From: Thioalkalivibrio sp.
GTDB lineage: Bacteria > Pseudomonadota > Gammaproteobacteria > Ectothiorhodospirales > Ectothiorhodospiraceae
DNA length: 22,851 nt
Direction of reading: 5' to 3'
Assembly: GCA_007136145.1 (NCBI GenBank)
Contig: SLHN01000107.1
Span: 1 to 22,851, forward strand
Shown: one piece after another, positions 15,708-22,851 of the stretch
How positions within the stretch are numbered: position 1 is the first letter of the stretch
How the letters are laid out: each line of letters begins with the position of its first letter
Translations under genes and position numbers: made by a program
Notes under the pieces: generated by a model
What the model was told of the DNA's origin: nothing
The model's input: only the letters and a program-made list of their open reading frames with translations
Database searches by the model: none

Positions 15708-17387
15708 ATGCGGATCCTCCAGCTACTGAAGCGTCTGCCACGTTCGTTGTCGACCACCGGCTTGATGTTCAGCGCCGTGTTTTTCGCGGTGTCACTCACT
15801 CCGAGCCTGATCCCTCGACCACTTCTGTTCCAGGCACTGCTCTCAGGTCTGGCGCTCGCGGCCGGCTATGGGTTCGGAGTTGCCGCCCGCGGACTGTGGA
15901 GCTACATGGAGCTCCCTGTCCCTCGCTTGCGGGTTCGCCAGATCCTGAAAGGGTTTCTCCTGCTTTTGTGCCTGGGCGTTGCCCTCGGATTTCTGCTGCA
16001 AGCGGCGGAGTGGCAAAATTCGGTTCGCCTGTTGATGAACATGGAGCCGATCGAGGGCATCCGCCTGTTCTGGCTGGGCCTCGCGGCGGCAGCCGTGTTC
16101 GTTGCCCTGCTCGGTCTGGCCCGCCTGTTTCAATACATCTGGCGGTTACTCGCACGCAAGGTCCATCGCGTCGCTCCACGGCGCATCGCCAACGTGATCG
16201 GCTTACTGGGAGCGATCATTCTGTTCTGGGCTCTGATCGAAGGGGTCGCGACCCGCTTGGTCCTGCAGACCTTCGAGGCCTCCTTTCAGCAACTTGATGC
16301 CCTGATCGATCCGGAGATGGAGCCGCCGCCACACGCTGGGGCCACGGGCAGCGGGGCCTCGCTGGTGGCATGGGATGGTATCGGTCGCCAGGGACGTCGG
16401 TATATCGCTCTCGGCCCATCGCGCAGCGATCTCGAGTCGTTTTTTCAGCATGACGTTGAGCAGCCGGTTCGCATCTATGTCGGCCTCAATTCCGCCGAGA
16501 GCATTGAGGAACGGACCCAACTGGCGCTCGAGGAAATGAAACGTAGCGGCGCGTTCGACCGCTCGGTGCTGGTCATCCTCACGCCGACCGGTACCGGCTG
16601 GGTCGACCCGGGGGCGATCAACAGTATCGAATACCTGCATCGAGGGGACGTGGCCAGCGTAGCCGTTCAATACTCCTACCTCCCGAGCTGGCTCTCTCTT
16701 CTCGCACAGCCGGGGTATGGTGCCGACACGGCACGCGAGCTGTTCCAGACCATTTACCAATACTGGACCACACTGCCTCACGACGAACGGCCGCGGCTCT
16801 ATCTTCATGGTCTCAGCCTCGGCGCCTTGAATTCGCAGCGTTCGGTCGACATCTGGGACATCGTGGGGGATCCGATACATGGCGCGCTCTGGTCTGGTCC
16901 ACCGTTTCGCAGCACGACATGGAGATGGGTGACCAACCACCGCAATCCGGGCTCGCCGGCATGGCTGCCGCGATTTCGCGACGGATCCGTCGTCCGATTC
17001 AGCAACCAGTACAAGGCGCCGTACCGCTTTGCCGCGGACTGGGGACCACTGCGCATCGTCTACTTGCAGTACGCAAGTGATCCGATCACCTTCTTCGAGC
17101 CCGAGGCGTTGTACCGAGCGCCGGGCTGGATGTCCGAGCCGCGCGGCCCGGACGTATCTCCTGCCCTGCGATGGTTTCCCGTGGTAACGGCGCTGCAACT
17201 GGGAGTCGACATCGCCACGGCTGACAGGGCTCCCATCGGTTATGGTCATCGGTACGCGACCGAGCATTACATCAATGCCTGGCGCGAGGTCAGCAACCCC
17301 CGGGGTTGGACCGACGGTGAGATCCGTCACCTCTACTCCCATATTGGCGACTTGCCGGCGCCCCATCACGAGGACTCAGCGACCTGA
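15708..17387 (+). CDS. Membrane-anchored alpha/beta-hydrolase (Abhydrolase_9 family)
   Basis: A 559-residue protein. The N-terminal 190 residues contain about five hydrophobic helices (near residues 15-35, 42-60, 79-97, 120-142 and 165-183), with LTPSLIPRP between the first two as in this family. The C-terminal part is a hydrolase: the nucleophile elbow is LHGLSLGALNS with Ser370, and the preceding block reads GTGWVDPGAINSIEYLHRGD, with VQYSYLPSWLS after it. The substrate is unknown; family members occur mainly in actinobacteria and proteobacteria as uncharacterised membrane esterase-like proteins. The frame is open 20 codons upstream of ATG 15708, but the hydrophobic N-terminus begins properly at MRILQLLKRLPRSLS. 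It converges on the hsp20 gene. Confidence 0.85.
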   Translation: MRILQLLKRLPRSLSTTGLMFSAVFFAVSLTPSLIPRPLLFQALLSGLALAAGYGFGVAARGLWSYMELPVPRLRVRQILKGFLLLLCLGVALGFLLQAAEWQNSVRLLMNMEPIEGIRLFWLGLAAAAVFVALLGLARLFQYIWRLLARKVHRVAPRRIANVIGLLGAIILFWALIEGVATRLVLQTFEASFQQLDALIDPEMEPPPHAGATGSGASLVAWDGIGRQGRRYIALGPSRSDLESFFQHDVEQPVRIYVGLNSAESIEERTQLALEEMKRSGAFDRSVLVILTPTGTGWVDPGAINSIEYLHRGDVASVAVQYSYLPSWLSLLAQPGYGADTARELFQTIYQYWTTLPHDERPRLYLHGLSLGALNSQRSVDIWDIVGDPIHGALWSGPPFRSTTWRWVTNHRNPGSPAWLPRFRDGSVVRFSNQYKAPYRFAADWGPLRIVYLQYASDPITFFEPEALYRAPGWMSEPRGPDVSPALRWFPVVTALQLGVDIATADRAPIGYGHRYATEHYINAWREVSNPRGWTDGEIRHLYSHIGDLPAPHHEDSAT

Positions 17388-17436
17388 CGACCTCTGGCAC
17401 GGTCATCCCGCCAGCAGGGTTTAGGCGATTTCTGTC

Positions 17437-17467
17437 AAAAAAGATACCGTCTTGCTGGTCTTTTTTT
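17437..17467. terminator. Bidirectional terminator between hydrolase and hsp20 genes
   Basis: AAAAAAG-TA-ACC-type left arm pairs with GGTCTTTTTTT (two-base bulge). An A-run lies on the left and a T-run on the right, so it can terminate transcripts from both directions. It sits 50 bases after the plus-strand hydrolase stop and 55 bases after the minus-strand hsp20 stop. Confidence 0.7.
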
Positions 17468-17521
17468 CCGGCAATCGCCTTACCCGACAGCACCCACGCT
17501 CGATAAGCCACAGCCAGCGCT

Positions 17522-18052
17522 TCAGCGGTTGATCTGGATCCGCCGGACCGGTGACCGTTCGAGATCTCCGCGCCTCGGAATCTCGACCTTCAGGACTCCA
17601 TTACGGAACTTGGCCGAGATGTTGTCGGCGTCGGCATCATCGGGCAAGGAGAGAATCCGACGAAACTGGCCGTATGCGCACTCCACGCGATGATAGCCTT
17701 TGTCGTCATCCTCCGATTGCTGGCGCTTTTCGCCCGAGATCACCAGCTCATCACCGTCGATTGCCAGATCGATCTCGTCTTCCGTGATCCCTGGCACTTC
17801 CACCGAAACACGGTAACCGTTCCGCGTCTCCGCGATATCGACACTGGGTTTGAGCCATACATCCGCGGCAATTCCGCCTCTCAACTGCGAGTTCGGACCA
17901 AGGAATGTCTCAAACAGCCGGTCCATCTCCTGGTGCGCGCGTGCGATCGGGTCCAGTGTGACGCCTGCTTCACGCCGTGCGGGCAACACCTCGGGCTTCG
18001 CCGCCTCTTCGCGCTTGAACCAGTTCCAGGGCTTGAGCTTCTGCAGATCCAT
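17522..18052 (-). CDS. Small heat-shock protein, Hsp20/alpha-crystallin family
   Basis: A cytoplasmic ATP-independent holdase chaperone of 176 residues. A variable N-terminal arm (MDLQKLKPWNWFKREE) is followed by the alpha-crystallin domain from about residue 67: VDIAETRNGYRVSVEVPG, DELVISGEKRQQ, YGQFRRILSLPDDADAD, and KFRNGVLKVEIPR. The C-terminal RRIQINR contains the I-x-I motif that docks neighbouring dimers. ATG 18052 is chosen because GGGAGGGA lies six bases upstream. The longer open frame to 18178 reads through a heat-shock-type promoter and is unlikely to be translated. Confidence 0.95.
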   Translation of the reverse strand: MDLQKLKPWNWFKREEAAKPEVLPARREAGVTLDPIARAHQEMDRLFETFLGPNSQLRGGIAADVWLKPSVDIAETRNGYRVSVEVPGITEDEIDLAIDGDELVISGEKRQQSEDDDKGYHRVECAYGQFRRILSLPDDADADNISAKFRNGVLKVEIPRRGDLERSPVRRIQINR

Positions 18053-18086
18053 GACCAATCCCTCCCAGGCGTTGAAACCTATATTC

Positions 18087-18116
18087 AATCTGGTACCCAC
18101 TCCGGGAAATTTCAAG
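18087..18116 (-). promoter_or_regulatory. Candidate sigma-32 (heat-shock) promoter of hsp20
   Basis: On the minus strand CTTGAAA (18110-18116) matches the sigma-32 -35 core exactly. About 14 bases downstream, TACCAGATT is a partial match to CCCCATNT. The predicted start is 30 or so bases before the ATG at 18052. The regulatory logic fits the gene; the -10 half is imperfect. Confidence 0.4.
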
Positions 18117-18247
18117 GCCTCCACCCGGAATTCGATCGTCAGGCGTGTTCCTGATCGCGGGAACATTCGTCCAACCAATCCAAGATCGGGGATGGACTGG
18201 AATGTCTTTCCATGCGATGAGGAATGAGCCGACGAGGCATTCGGTGC

Positions 18248-18273
18248 GACACGGATTCCGGGATATCCGTGTT
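18248..18273. other. Stem-loop in the hsp20 / SHOCT-protein intergenic gap
   Basis: ACACGGAT (18249-18256) pairs with ATCCGTGT (18265-18272), eight perfect pairs plus a G-T, with loop TCCGGGAT. It lies in the 403-base divergent gap 18053-18455, where I see no gene. It could be an operator dyad or an RNA hairpin; no T-run follows. Confidence 0.35.
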
Positions 18274-18455
18274 CATCCCGTATTCACGATGTCAGGTTCA
18301 TGCTTGAGACAGGATCGCAAGCGGTGCCTATCCGACCGACAATTCCGATCGGACCGCTGTGATGCCTGTTGGCGTTGCGCGCTTGCGCAGTCGACCCGAA
18401 AAGCAGGCTGAAAGATCCATGTTCAAGGCCAAATCCAAGACTTGGAGAGAACTCT

Positions 18456-18707
18456 ATGAATCGATTGATCCTGACAGGACTGGTGGTCGCTCTGGTAACC
18501 GGAACCTCCCTGACAACTCAGGGCTGCTCAACACGAAGTGCCGTTGGCGGTGCCGCAGCCGGCGCGGCCGCTGCGGGAGGCATCTACGAGTACCAGAACA
18601 AGCGTGCGATGGACGAACTCGAGCGTCAATACAGCAAACGCGAAATCTCAAGGGCGGAATACGAGCGTCGAAAGGAGGAGATCAGCCGGCGCTCGTTGAT
18701 CTACTGA
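18456..18707 (+). CDS. Small envelope protein with glycine-zipper-like and SHOCT-like parts
   Basis: An 83-residue protein. The N-terminal hydrophobic stretch MNRLILTGLVVALVTGTSL runs into TTQGCSTRS, where Cys24 is a plausible lipidation site, although the residue three before it is not the usual Leu. A Gly/Ala-rich stretch AVGGAAAGAAAAGG follows. The C-terminal 35 residues (MDELERQYSKREISRAEYER, then RKEEI) match the SHOCT pattern, a short C-terminal oligomerisation module. ATG 18456 is chosen over an upstream extension because GGAGAG lies six bases before it. Likely a small lipoprotein; function unknown. Confidence 0.75.
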   Translation: MNRLILTGLVVALVTGTSLTTQGCSTRSAVGGAAAGAAAAGGIYEYQNKRAMDELERQYSKREISRAEYERRKEEISRRSLIY

Positions 18708-18754
18708 CAGTCATCGCCTGGCGGCTGCCACCCCGAACCATGAAAAGTGTAAGC

Positions 18755-18854
18755 GTAGGGTGCCAATGAGCGCAGCGAATTGCACCGTTCGAGGCCTGGG
18801 GGTCAGAGCCTGCGTGGTTCTGGTGCGGTTCGGCTTTGCCTCACGGCACCCTAC
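18755..18854. repeat. REP/BIME-like palindromic repeat, copy B
   Basis: Left REP 18755-18786 and right REP 18822-18854 in inverted orientation, bounded by GTAGGGTG and CACCCTAC. The linker GCTGCCACCCCGAACCATG precedes it, as at the other copies. It lies between the convergent SHOCT-protein gene and the coiled-coil gene, where it could act as a structured 3' end for both. Confidence 0.85.
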
Positions 18855-18943
18855 AGGGCGGAAAAGGCCTTCACGCCCAAAGCCGCCAGGAGCGTGTCGG
18901 ACTTAGGCTGCTATTGCGCCGATGGGATCGCGGCAACGCGCAC

Positions 18944-19483
18944 TCAGGCGGCTCGTGTCATCTCCGCATCAATACGCACATAGACTCCTCTGCGTGGAGA
19001 GTCGATATATCCCTGCCGCCGAAAATAGGCGAGGCTCTGTGAAAGATTACGCGGTGGCAGCGCATTTGCCGCAATAGCCAGATCACGCAGATCCGACATT
19101 CCGTATGGAAAGCCCGGGGCCATCAGGTGGAGGATTTCCTTGGGCCGCATCGGAGTGGCATCGCCCTGCTCATCGGGACCACGACTCACAGTCTGTTGGC
19201 TTCGAATCTGCAGCACAGTTTCCAGATCACCGATTCGTTTATCGATATCCGCGTAATCTTCCTGTTGCGCCTTCTCGAGGTCACGTGACTCCTTTCGGTG
19301 TCTCTTCCGCAGCGCCGCAAGCTGCCCGCGATGCTCCGCGCGCAGCACCTTACGTTGCTCGCGAAGGCGACGCAGGGACTCTAGCAATCCTGCTTGCGCC
19401 TTCCGTTGCTCCTCGGTCTCCCTGATCCGTGCAGCCTCGTACAACTCCGCGGCGGTCATCTGGGCAAGGGGTTTATCAAACAT
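18944..19483 (-). CDS. Unassigned coiled-coil protein with possible C-terminal winged-helix part
   Basis: 179 residues from ATG 19483 (MFDKPLAQMTAAELYEAARI). Residues about 20-110 are charged and helical, rich in Arg, Glu and Gln (RIRETEEQRKAQAGLLESLR, RKRHRKESRDLEKAQQEDY), a clear coiled-coil candidate. The C-terminal 70 residues (MRPKEILHLMAP, YGMSDLRDLAIAANALPPRN, LAYFRRQGYIDSPRRGVYVR) read like a small helix-turn-helix with a wing, suggesting DNA binding. I recognise no named family. The frame is open to 19639, so a longer start is possible, but the sequence there is low in family-like character. Ends 90 bases from repeat copy B. Confidence 0.65.
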   Translation of the reverse strand: MFDKPLAQMTAAELYEAARIRETEEQRKAQAGLLESLRRLREQRKVLRAEHRGQLAALRKRHRKESRDLEKAQQEDYADIDKRIGDLETVLQIRSQQTVSRGPDEQGDATPMRPKEILHLMAPGFPYGMSDLRDLAIAANALPPRNLSQSLAYFRRQGYIDSPRRGVYVRIDAEMTRAA

Positions 19484-19639
19484 CGGTCTCACAAGCTCCT
19501 GTATCGAAAGTTCGTCAAGCAATGAAACGGGCGTGGGTGGTTGCACATGAGTTGATTTCCACGACACACAAACCACGCCAGGAAGGTACACGTACCGGGA
19601 AATCGGATGACCGTCATTCCGCACACCAATGACAGCCAC

Positions 19640-20197
19640 CTGTTCAGTCGTATCTGATCAAAGACGATCCTTTGCAACAAGAATACCCCGAATCTGGGAC
19701 CTCGGCCAAAAGACTAAGGTTCCCGGATGGGCATCCGTTCGATGAGAAAGTGCCATCGGCTGATTGCAACGACCGAACATTGGCATTCATTGCAATTACA
19801 GCCCCAGATTGCGATTATCCCCCGCATGGATAGGCAATCCGAGAAGATCATACACATGCGCGACAAGCGAAAACAGAGGCTCGATGAGCGTCAATGTGCC
19901 CTTCGGAGATTTTTTCCAACGATCCATGCACCCATTTTTTCGCGACCGTTTCCAGTGATGGACTTTCCTCTCGGACACGATTGTGACATCTGGAGAAAAT
20001 TCAACCATGCCTGATTGTCACGAAGTCTCCGCACACTGGAATCGGCCCCACGTTTTTATTGGGACTTTCGCATGAACGAGTGCGCGACAATGCCAACGCA
20101 GGAAAGATCAACGATGTGCCAGCGCGCCGGCTTATGCTTCTGATGAGCCCGGGCTGGATACACACCCGCCCCACCCATACCCAAGGAGGAACCATAC
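19640..20197. other. Long gap without a confident gene
   Basis: About 560 bases between the unassigned minus-strand gene and the aminotransferase gene. Short open frames occur on both strands (plus 19727-20014, minus 19796-20008), but neither has a convincing ribosome site or a recognisable domain. The interval is more AT-rich than its neighbours, with T-runs near 19911 and 19935. The right end holds the strong AAGGAGG site for the next gene. It may contain the promoter, a small RNA or gene debris; I cannot tell which. Confidence 0.4.
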
Positions 20198-21649
20198 ATG
20201 CGCAAAAACAACGGTGATCATTCGGATCGCAACGGGCAGGACGAACCGGACCTGCCAAACGACTACGCACGACGCAGGTTCATGCAGATGATAGGCGCCG
20301 GCGCGAGCCTCGCTGCGTTCGGGGGTGCCTCCGGTACCCTGCATGCAGCCAATTCGATCGGGTTCTGGAGACGGACCAGTAACGCATTCGTGCTGGATCC
20401 CAGGAAGACCTTCATGAATATCGGCACGGCGGGTTCCATGCCCCGGGCGGTATTGCAGTTCTTCGACAAGGCCAACAAGGAACAGGCCCGCGATTCGCTG
20501 AACGGTTATGGCAACTTCGCCAGTCTGCGCTCCCGAATTGCGCCCGGCTTCGGGGTGGATCCGGATGAACTGGTAGTGTCGTACAACACTTCCGATGGCA
20601 TGTGCCACGCGATTCTGGGCATTCCCTGGCAACCCGGCGATTGCGTGATCACGACCAATCATGAGCACCCGGGCGGCAACGTACCGCTGCAGATCGCCGT
20701 TGATCGCTACGGGATCGCGGTACGCCGCGTCCTTCTACCCACAGGGAACAACCAATCACCCGAAGACTATGTCGCCCTTTTCGAGGAGGCGATTGCAAAC
20801 GCTCAGGCCGAGGGGCTCAACGTTCGTGCCATGATGTGGTCATCACCAACGTTCGTCACCGGTACCATGCTACCGATTCGCCGCTTGGTCGATGTGGCGA
20901 TTCAGCATGGATTGATCTCGATCTGCGACGGTGCTCACCTTCCCGGAATGATGGCTTACGACTATGCACAGCTCGGGGTCGACTTCATGGCCGGCGCTGG
21001 CCACAAGTGGCAGTGTGGCCCAGGTTCCACGGGTATCCTGATCATTCGAAACAAGGTTCGCGACGAATACAATCCACTGCCCCTTCCGGCGTATTTTCCG
21101 GTGGTCACGAGCAGCTATTCTCCCACGATCGGCGGTGTCCCCTGGACGAACCGGGCTACGGGTCCGGTGGCCACTTTTGATATCGCCGCCGTGATCCAGA
21201 GCTGCGGGAGCAAACACTCTCCGATGCTCAACGCCTTGGGAGAGGCATGCGACATGTGGGACGAAATCGGCCGTTCCACGATCCAGGACTATGTCCTCGG
21301 CCTTGCCAATGAACTGAAACGCCAGATCATCAGCCGCTGGGGAGAGGCTGCGCTCTATTCGCCGGATCACCCGGAACTGGCATCCGCGCTGACCTCGTTC
21401 AACCCCTTCTTCCACGATCCCGAGTTGATCAAGAACTCGACAGCCGTGGGCGAGTTTGTCTCCCGCCTGAATAACGAATACGACATCATCATTCGGAACA
21501 CTCGAACTCCGGTAAGAACAAGCCCCACCACAACGGAAGATGTGTTCCCACTCAGGGTTTCCACTCACCTTTGGCACGACATGCGCGATGTCGACAGGCT
21601 GGTTGATGCCTGCTGGGATCTGGCAACCAGAATCAGTCAGGGCGCCTGA
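20198..21649 (+). CDS. Tat-signal PLP-dependent class V aminotransferase-fold enzyme
   Basis: A 483-residue protein with an AAGGAGG ribosome site. Residues 22-50 (DYARRRFMQMIGAG, then ASLAAFGGASGTLHA) form a twin-arginine signal with R25-R27, a hydrophobic core and an AxA-type cleavage site, so the folded enzyme with cofactor is likely exported. The rest is a fold-type I PLP enzyme of the aminotransferase class V / isopenicillin N epimerase-like group: SYNTSDGMCHAILG, TTNHEHPGGNVPLQ, Asp244 in ICDGAHLPG (pyridine nitrogen contact), and Lys270 in GAGHKWQCGPG (Schiff base). The substrate is unknown. Cysteine desulfurase, epimerase or lyase activity are all compatible with the fold. Confidence 0.88.
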   Translation: MRKNNGDHSDRNGQDEPDLPNDYARRRFMQMIGAGASLAAFGGASGTLHAANSIGFWRRTSNAFVLDPRKTFMNIGTAGSMPRAVLQFFDKANKEQARDSLNGYGNFASLRSRIAPGFGVDPDELVVSYNTSDGMCHAILGIPWQPGDCVITTNHEHPGGNVPLQIAVDRYGIAVRRVLLPTGNNQSPEDYVALFEEAIANAQAEGLNVRAMMWSSPTFVTGTMLPIRRLVDVAIQHGLISICDGAHLPGMMAYDYAQLGVDFMAGAGHKWQCGPGSTGILIIRNKVRDEYNPLPLPAYFPVVTSSYSPTIGGVPWTNRATGPVATFDIAAVIQSCGSKHSPMLNALGEACDMWDEIGRSTIQDYVLGLANELKRQIISRWGEAALYSPDHPELASALTSFNPFFHDPELIKNSTAVGEFVSRLNNEYDIIIRNTRTPVRTSPTTTEDVFPLRVSTHLWHDMRDVDRLVDACWDLATRISQGA

Positions 21650-21661
21650 AAAAGCGATACT

Positions 21662-21693
21662 CCGCAGGGGATGCCCACTGGTATCCCCTGCGG
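21662..21693. terminator. Perfect 11-base stem-loop after the aminotransferase gene
   Basis: CCGCAGGGGAT (21662-21672) pairs perfectly with ATCCCCTGCGG (21683-21693) around a 10-base loop, 13 bases past the stop. There is no T-run, so it may be a 3'-end stabiliser or an intrinsic terminator lacking the usual tail. Confidence 0.55.
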
Positions 21694-21749
21694 CTCAAAC
21701 CAAGCCGCTCCAGGCCCGGAGTTCTGGGTGGCAGGGCCGGCATGGTGTC

Positions 21750-21782
21750 GGTGCGGTTCGGCTTCGCCTCACGGCACCCTAC
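21750..21782. repeat. REP-like half copy C
   Basis: Only the right half-element is present, ending CACCCTAC at 21775-21782. The inter-REP sequence (GGCCCGGAG type) is recognisable upstream to about 21705, but the left GTAGGGTG half is gone. It is followed by the common linker (21783-21844) and full copy D, making a one-and-a-half-unit tandem. Confidence 0.8.
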
Positions 21783-21844
21783 GGGGGTTTTTCACACCAA
21801 CTGTCATCGCCATGCCGCCACCCCGAACCATGGAAGGTGCAGGC

Positions 21845-21953
21845 GTAGGGTGTCAATGAGCGCGGCGAATTGCACCGCGCGACGCCCGGAAGCCTGGGGG
21901 GTCACGGCCGGTGTGGTGTCGGTGCGGTTCGGCTGCGCCTCACGGCACCCTAC
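21845..21953. repeat. REP/BIME-like palindromic repeat, copy D
   Basis: Left REP 21845-21876 and right REP 21921-21953, inverted, bounded by GTAGGGTG and CACCCTAC. The middle segment is longer than in copies A and B. It lies between the convergent aminotransferase and EAL genes. Confidence 0.85.
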
Positions 21954-22037
21954 GGGATGGGCGCTCGCGATACACCACAGGTTGCACGCGTGACCGGGGT
22001 CGCGGCATTCACGCTTATACGTCAACGACGGCGGGGC

Positions 22038-22851
22038 TTAGTCCGCGCCACGTGCCACAGCCGACGATCCTCCAATACCGAGCGATGCCGCGGATCCGTG
22101 CTCTTCAGGTTCTCGCTCCGGGGTCGACGCAATCAGGGCGGTCAGGGCATCCGCCGTCATCGGCTTGTAAAAGTGATACCCCTGTCCGAGATCGCAACGT
22201 TGTGACCGGAAAAATGCCGCCTGTTCAGCATTTTCGATACCCTCCGCAACGACATCCATTCTCAGCGCTCTAGCCAGTGCAAGAATAGCGCGCGCCAGCG
22301 CCACGCTACCGGTATCGTTCGGAAGATCGCCAACGAAGGATTTGTCGATTTTCAATGTGTCAAACGGAAATCGTCGCAGATAGCTGAGCGACGAATAGCC
22401 GGTTCCGAAATCGTCGATCGACAACCGCACACCCATTGCGTCCAGCTCTTTTAACATCGCCCAGTTGGCAGCCGAATCCTCCAGCAGAATACCTTCGGTA
22501 ATTTCCAGGTGCAGATCCTGGGGGGGGAGCCCGCTTTTGGCCAGTTCCGCTTCGACCAAGCGGATGAAACGGTAAGGATCCCGGAACTGGACACTGGAGA
22601 TATTCACCGCAAGGCGGAAAGGAATCCTTTTGCGCCAACGACCAGCCTCGCCACAGGCGCGGGAAAGCACCCAGGCGCCAATTTCGCCAATGATCCCCAG
22701 ATCCTCGCACAGCGGGATGAACTCGCTGGGAGCGACCACGCCGAGTTCGGGACTGCACCAGCGAAGCAATGCCTCGGCGCCAACGATCGATCCGTCGTCG
22801 AGTTTCACAATGGGCTGGAACACGAGACTGAATTCGTCCCGGGCCAGCGCA
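22038..22851 (-). CDS. EAL-domain cyclic-di-GMP phosphodiesterase, C-terminal part
   Basis: The minus-strand frame enters from the right edge and ends at TAA 22038, about 271 residues. It covers nearly a whole EAL domain, which hydrolyses cyclic di-GMP to pGpG. Catalytic and metal-binding motifs are all present: EALLRW, the Asn in LAVNISSVQF, EITEG, the IDDFGTGYSSL loop, KIDKSFV, AEGIEN and LGQGYHFYKP. The enzyme is therefore predicted active. Residues before FQPIV (EFSLV) show that the protein continues upstream; GGDEF, PAS or other sensor domains may lie outside the window. The tail after the domain (about 35 residues) is low in complexity. Confidence 0.94.
   Translation of the reverse strand, partial: ALARDEFSLVFQPIVKLDDGSIVGAEALLRWCSPELGVVAPSEFIPLCEDLGIIGEIGAWVLSRACGEAGRWRKRIPFRLAVNISSVQFRDPYRFIRLVEAELAKSGLPPQDLHLEITEGILLEDSAANWAMLKELDAMGVRLSIDDFGTGYSSLSYLRRFPFDTLKIDKSFVGDLPNDTGSVALARAILALARALRMDVVAEGIENAEQAAFFRSQRCDLGQGYHFYKPMTADALTALIASTPEREPEEHGSAASLGIGGSSAVARGAD

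Noticed and set aside
16203..17369. Minus-strand open frame of 388 codons
   Set aside because: Antisense to the alpha/beta-hydrolase, which has clear membrane helices and a GLSLG motif; high GC makes such long shadow frames common.
11250..21960. CRISPR array
   Set aside because: The repeats are about 100-base palindromic units kilobases apart with a shared linker; there are no short regularly spaced repeats with unique spacers and no cas genes.

Overview
The window is high-GC DNA with short intergenic gaps, coupled gene overlaps and gammaproteobacterial-type gene content (ppx-sixA pair, glgB/glgC/malQ with a GH57 enzyme, small heat-shock protein, EAL protein). I infer a gammaproteobacterium, possibly of the purple-sulfur/Ectothiorhodospira-like group. 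That placement rests on general resemblance only, not on a marker gene.

Layout. (1) 1-1045, minus strand: sixA followed by the 5' part of ppx, overlapping by ATGA. (2) 1277-4079, plus strand: an EgtC-like class II glutamine amidotransferase, a secreted SIMPL-domain protein, a secreted Sel1-repeat protein and a 60-residue PLDc_N membrane protein. (3) 4109-10922: a storage-glucan module. glgC, a GH57 amylase/glucanotransferase and malQ form an overlapping minus-strand operon, with glgB divergent on the plus strand. Together they cover ADP-glucose synthesis, branching and glucan remodelling; no glycogen synthase or phosphorylase is in view. (4) 11003-11078: tRNA-Ala(CGC) with a recognisable promoter and a rho-independent terminator.

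(5) 11481-15664: a decayed defence island. It is a type I restriction-modification operon (hsdM, hsdS, hsdR) carrying a KilA-N gene, a small accessory ORF and a zeta-like toxin with a putative antitoxin. hsdM and hsdR keep their head and tail but have lost the catalytic middle. A further deletion joins the first 35 or so codons of hsdS to the C-terminal part of the zeta gene, and the accessory ORF carries an apparent 1-nt frameshift. Only the KilA-N gene and the antitoxin-like gene look intact.

(6) 15708-22851: a membrane alpha/beta-hydrolase (Abhydrolase_9 type), an Hsp20 chaperone with a sigma-32-like promoter, a SHOCT-type small envelope protein, an unassigned coiled-coil protein, a Tat-signal class V aminotransferase-fold enzyme, and the C-terminal part of an EAL phosphodiesterase that runs off the right edge.

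A dispersed palindromic repeat occurs at 11293-11390, 18755-18854, 21750-21782 (half copy) and 21845-21953. Each full copy is two inverted REP-like hairpins, each starting GTAGGGTG, so the element resembles a BIME. Three of the four copies lie between convergent genes, and the other directly precedes the restriction-modification remnant. The most interesting items are the gutted defence island with its surviving KilA-N gene, the REP/BIME family, and the Tat-targeted PLP enzyme.
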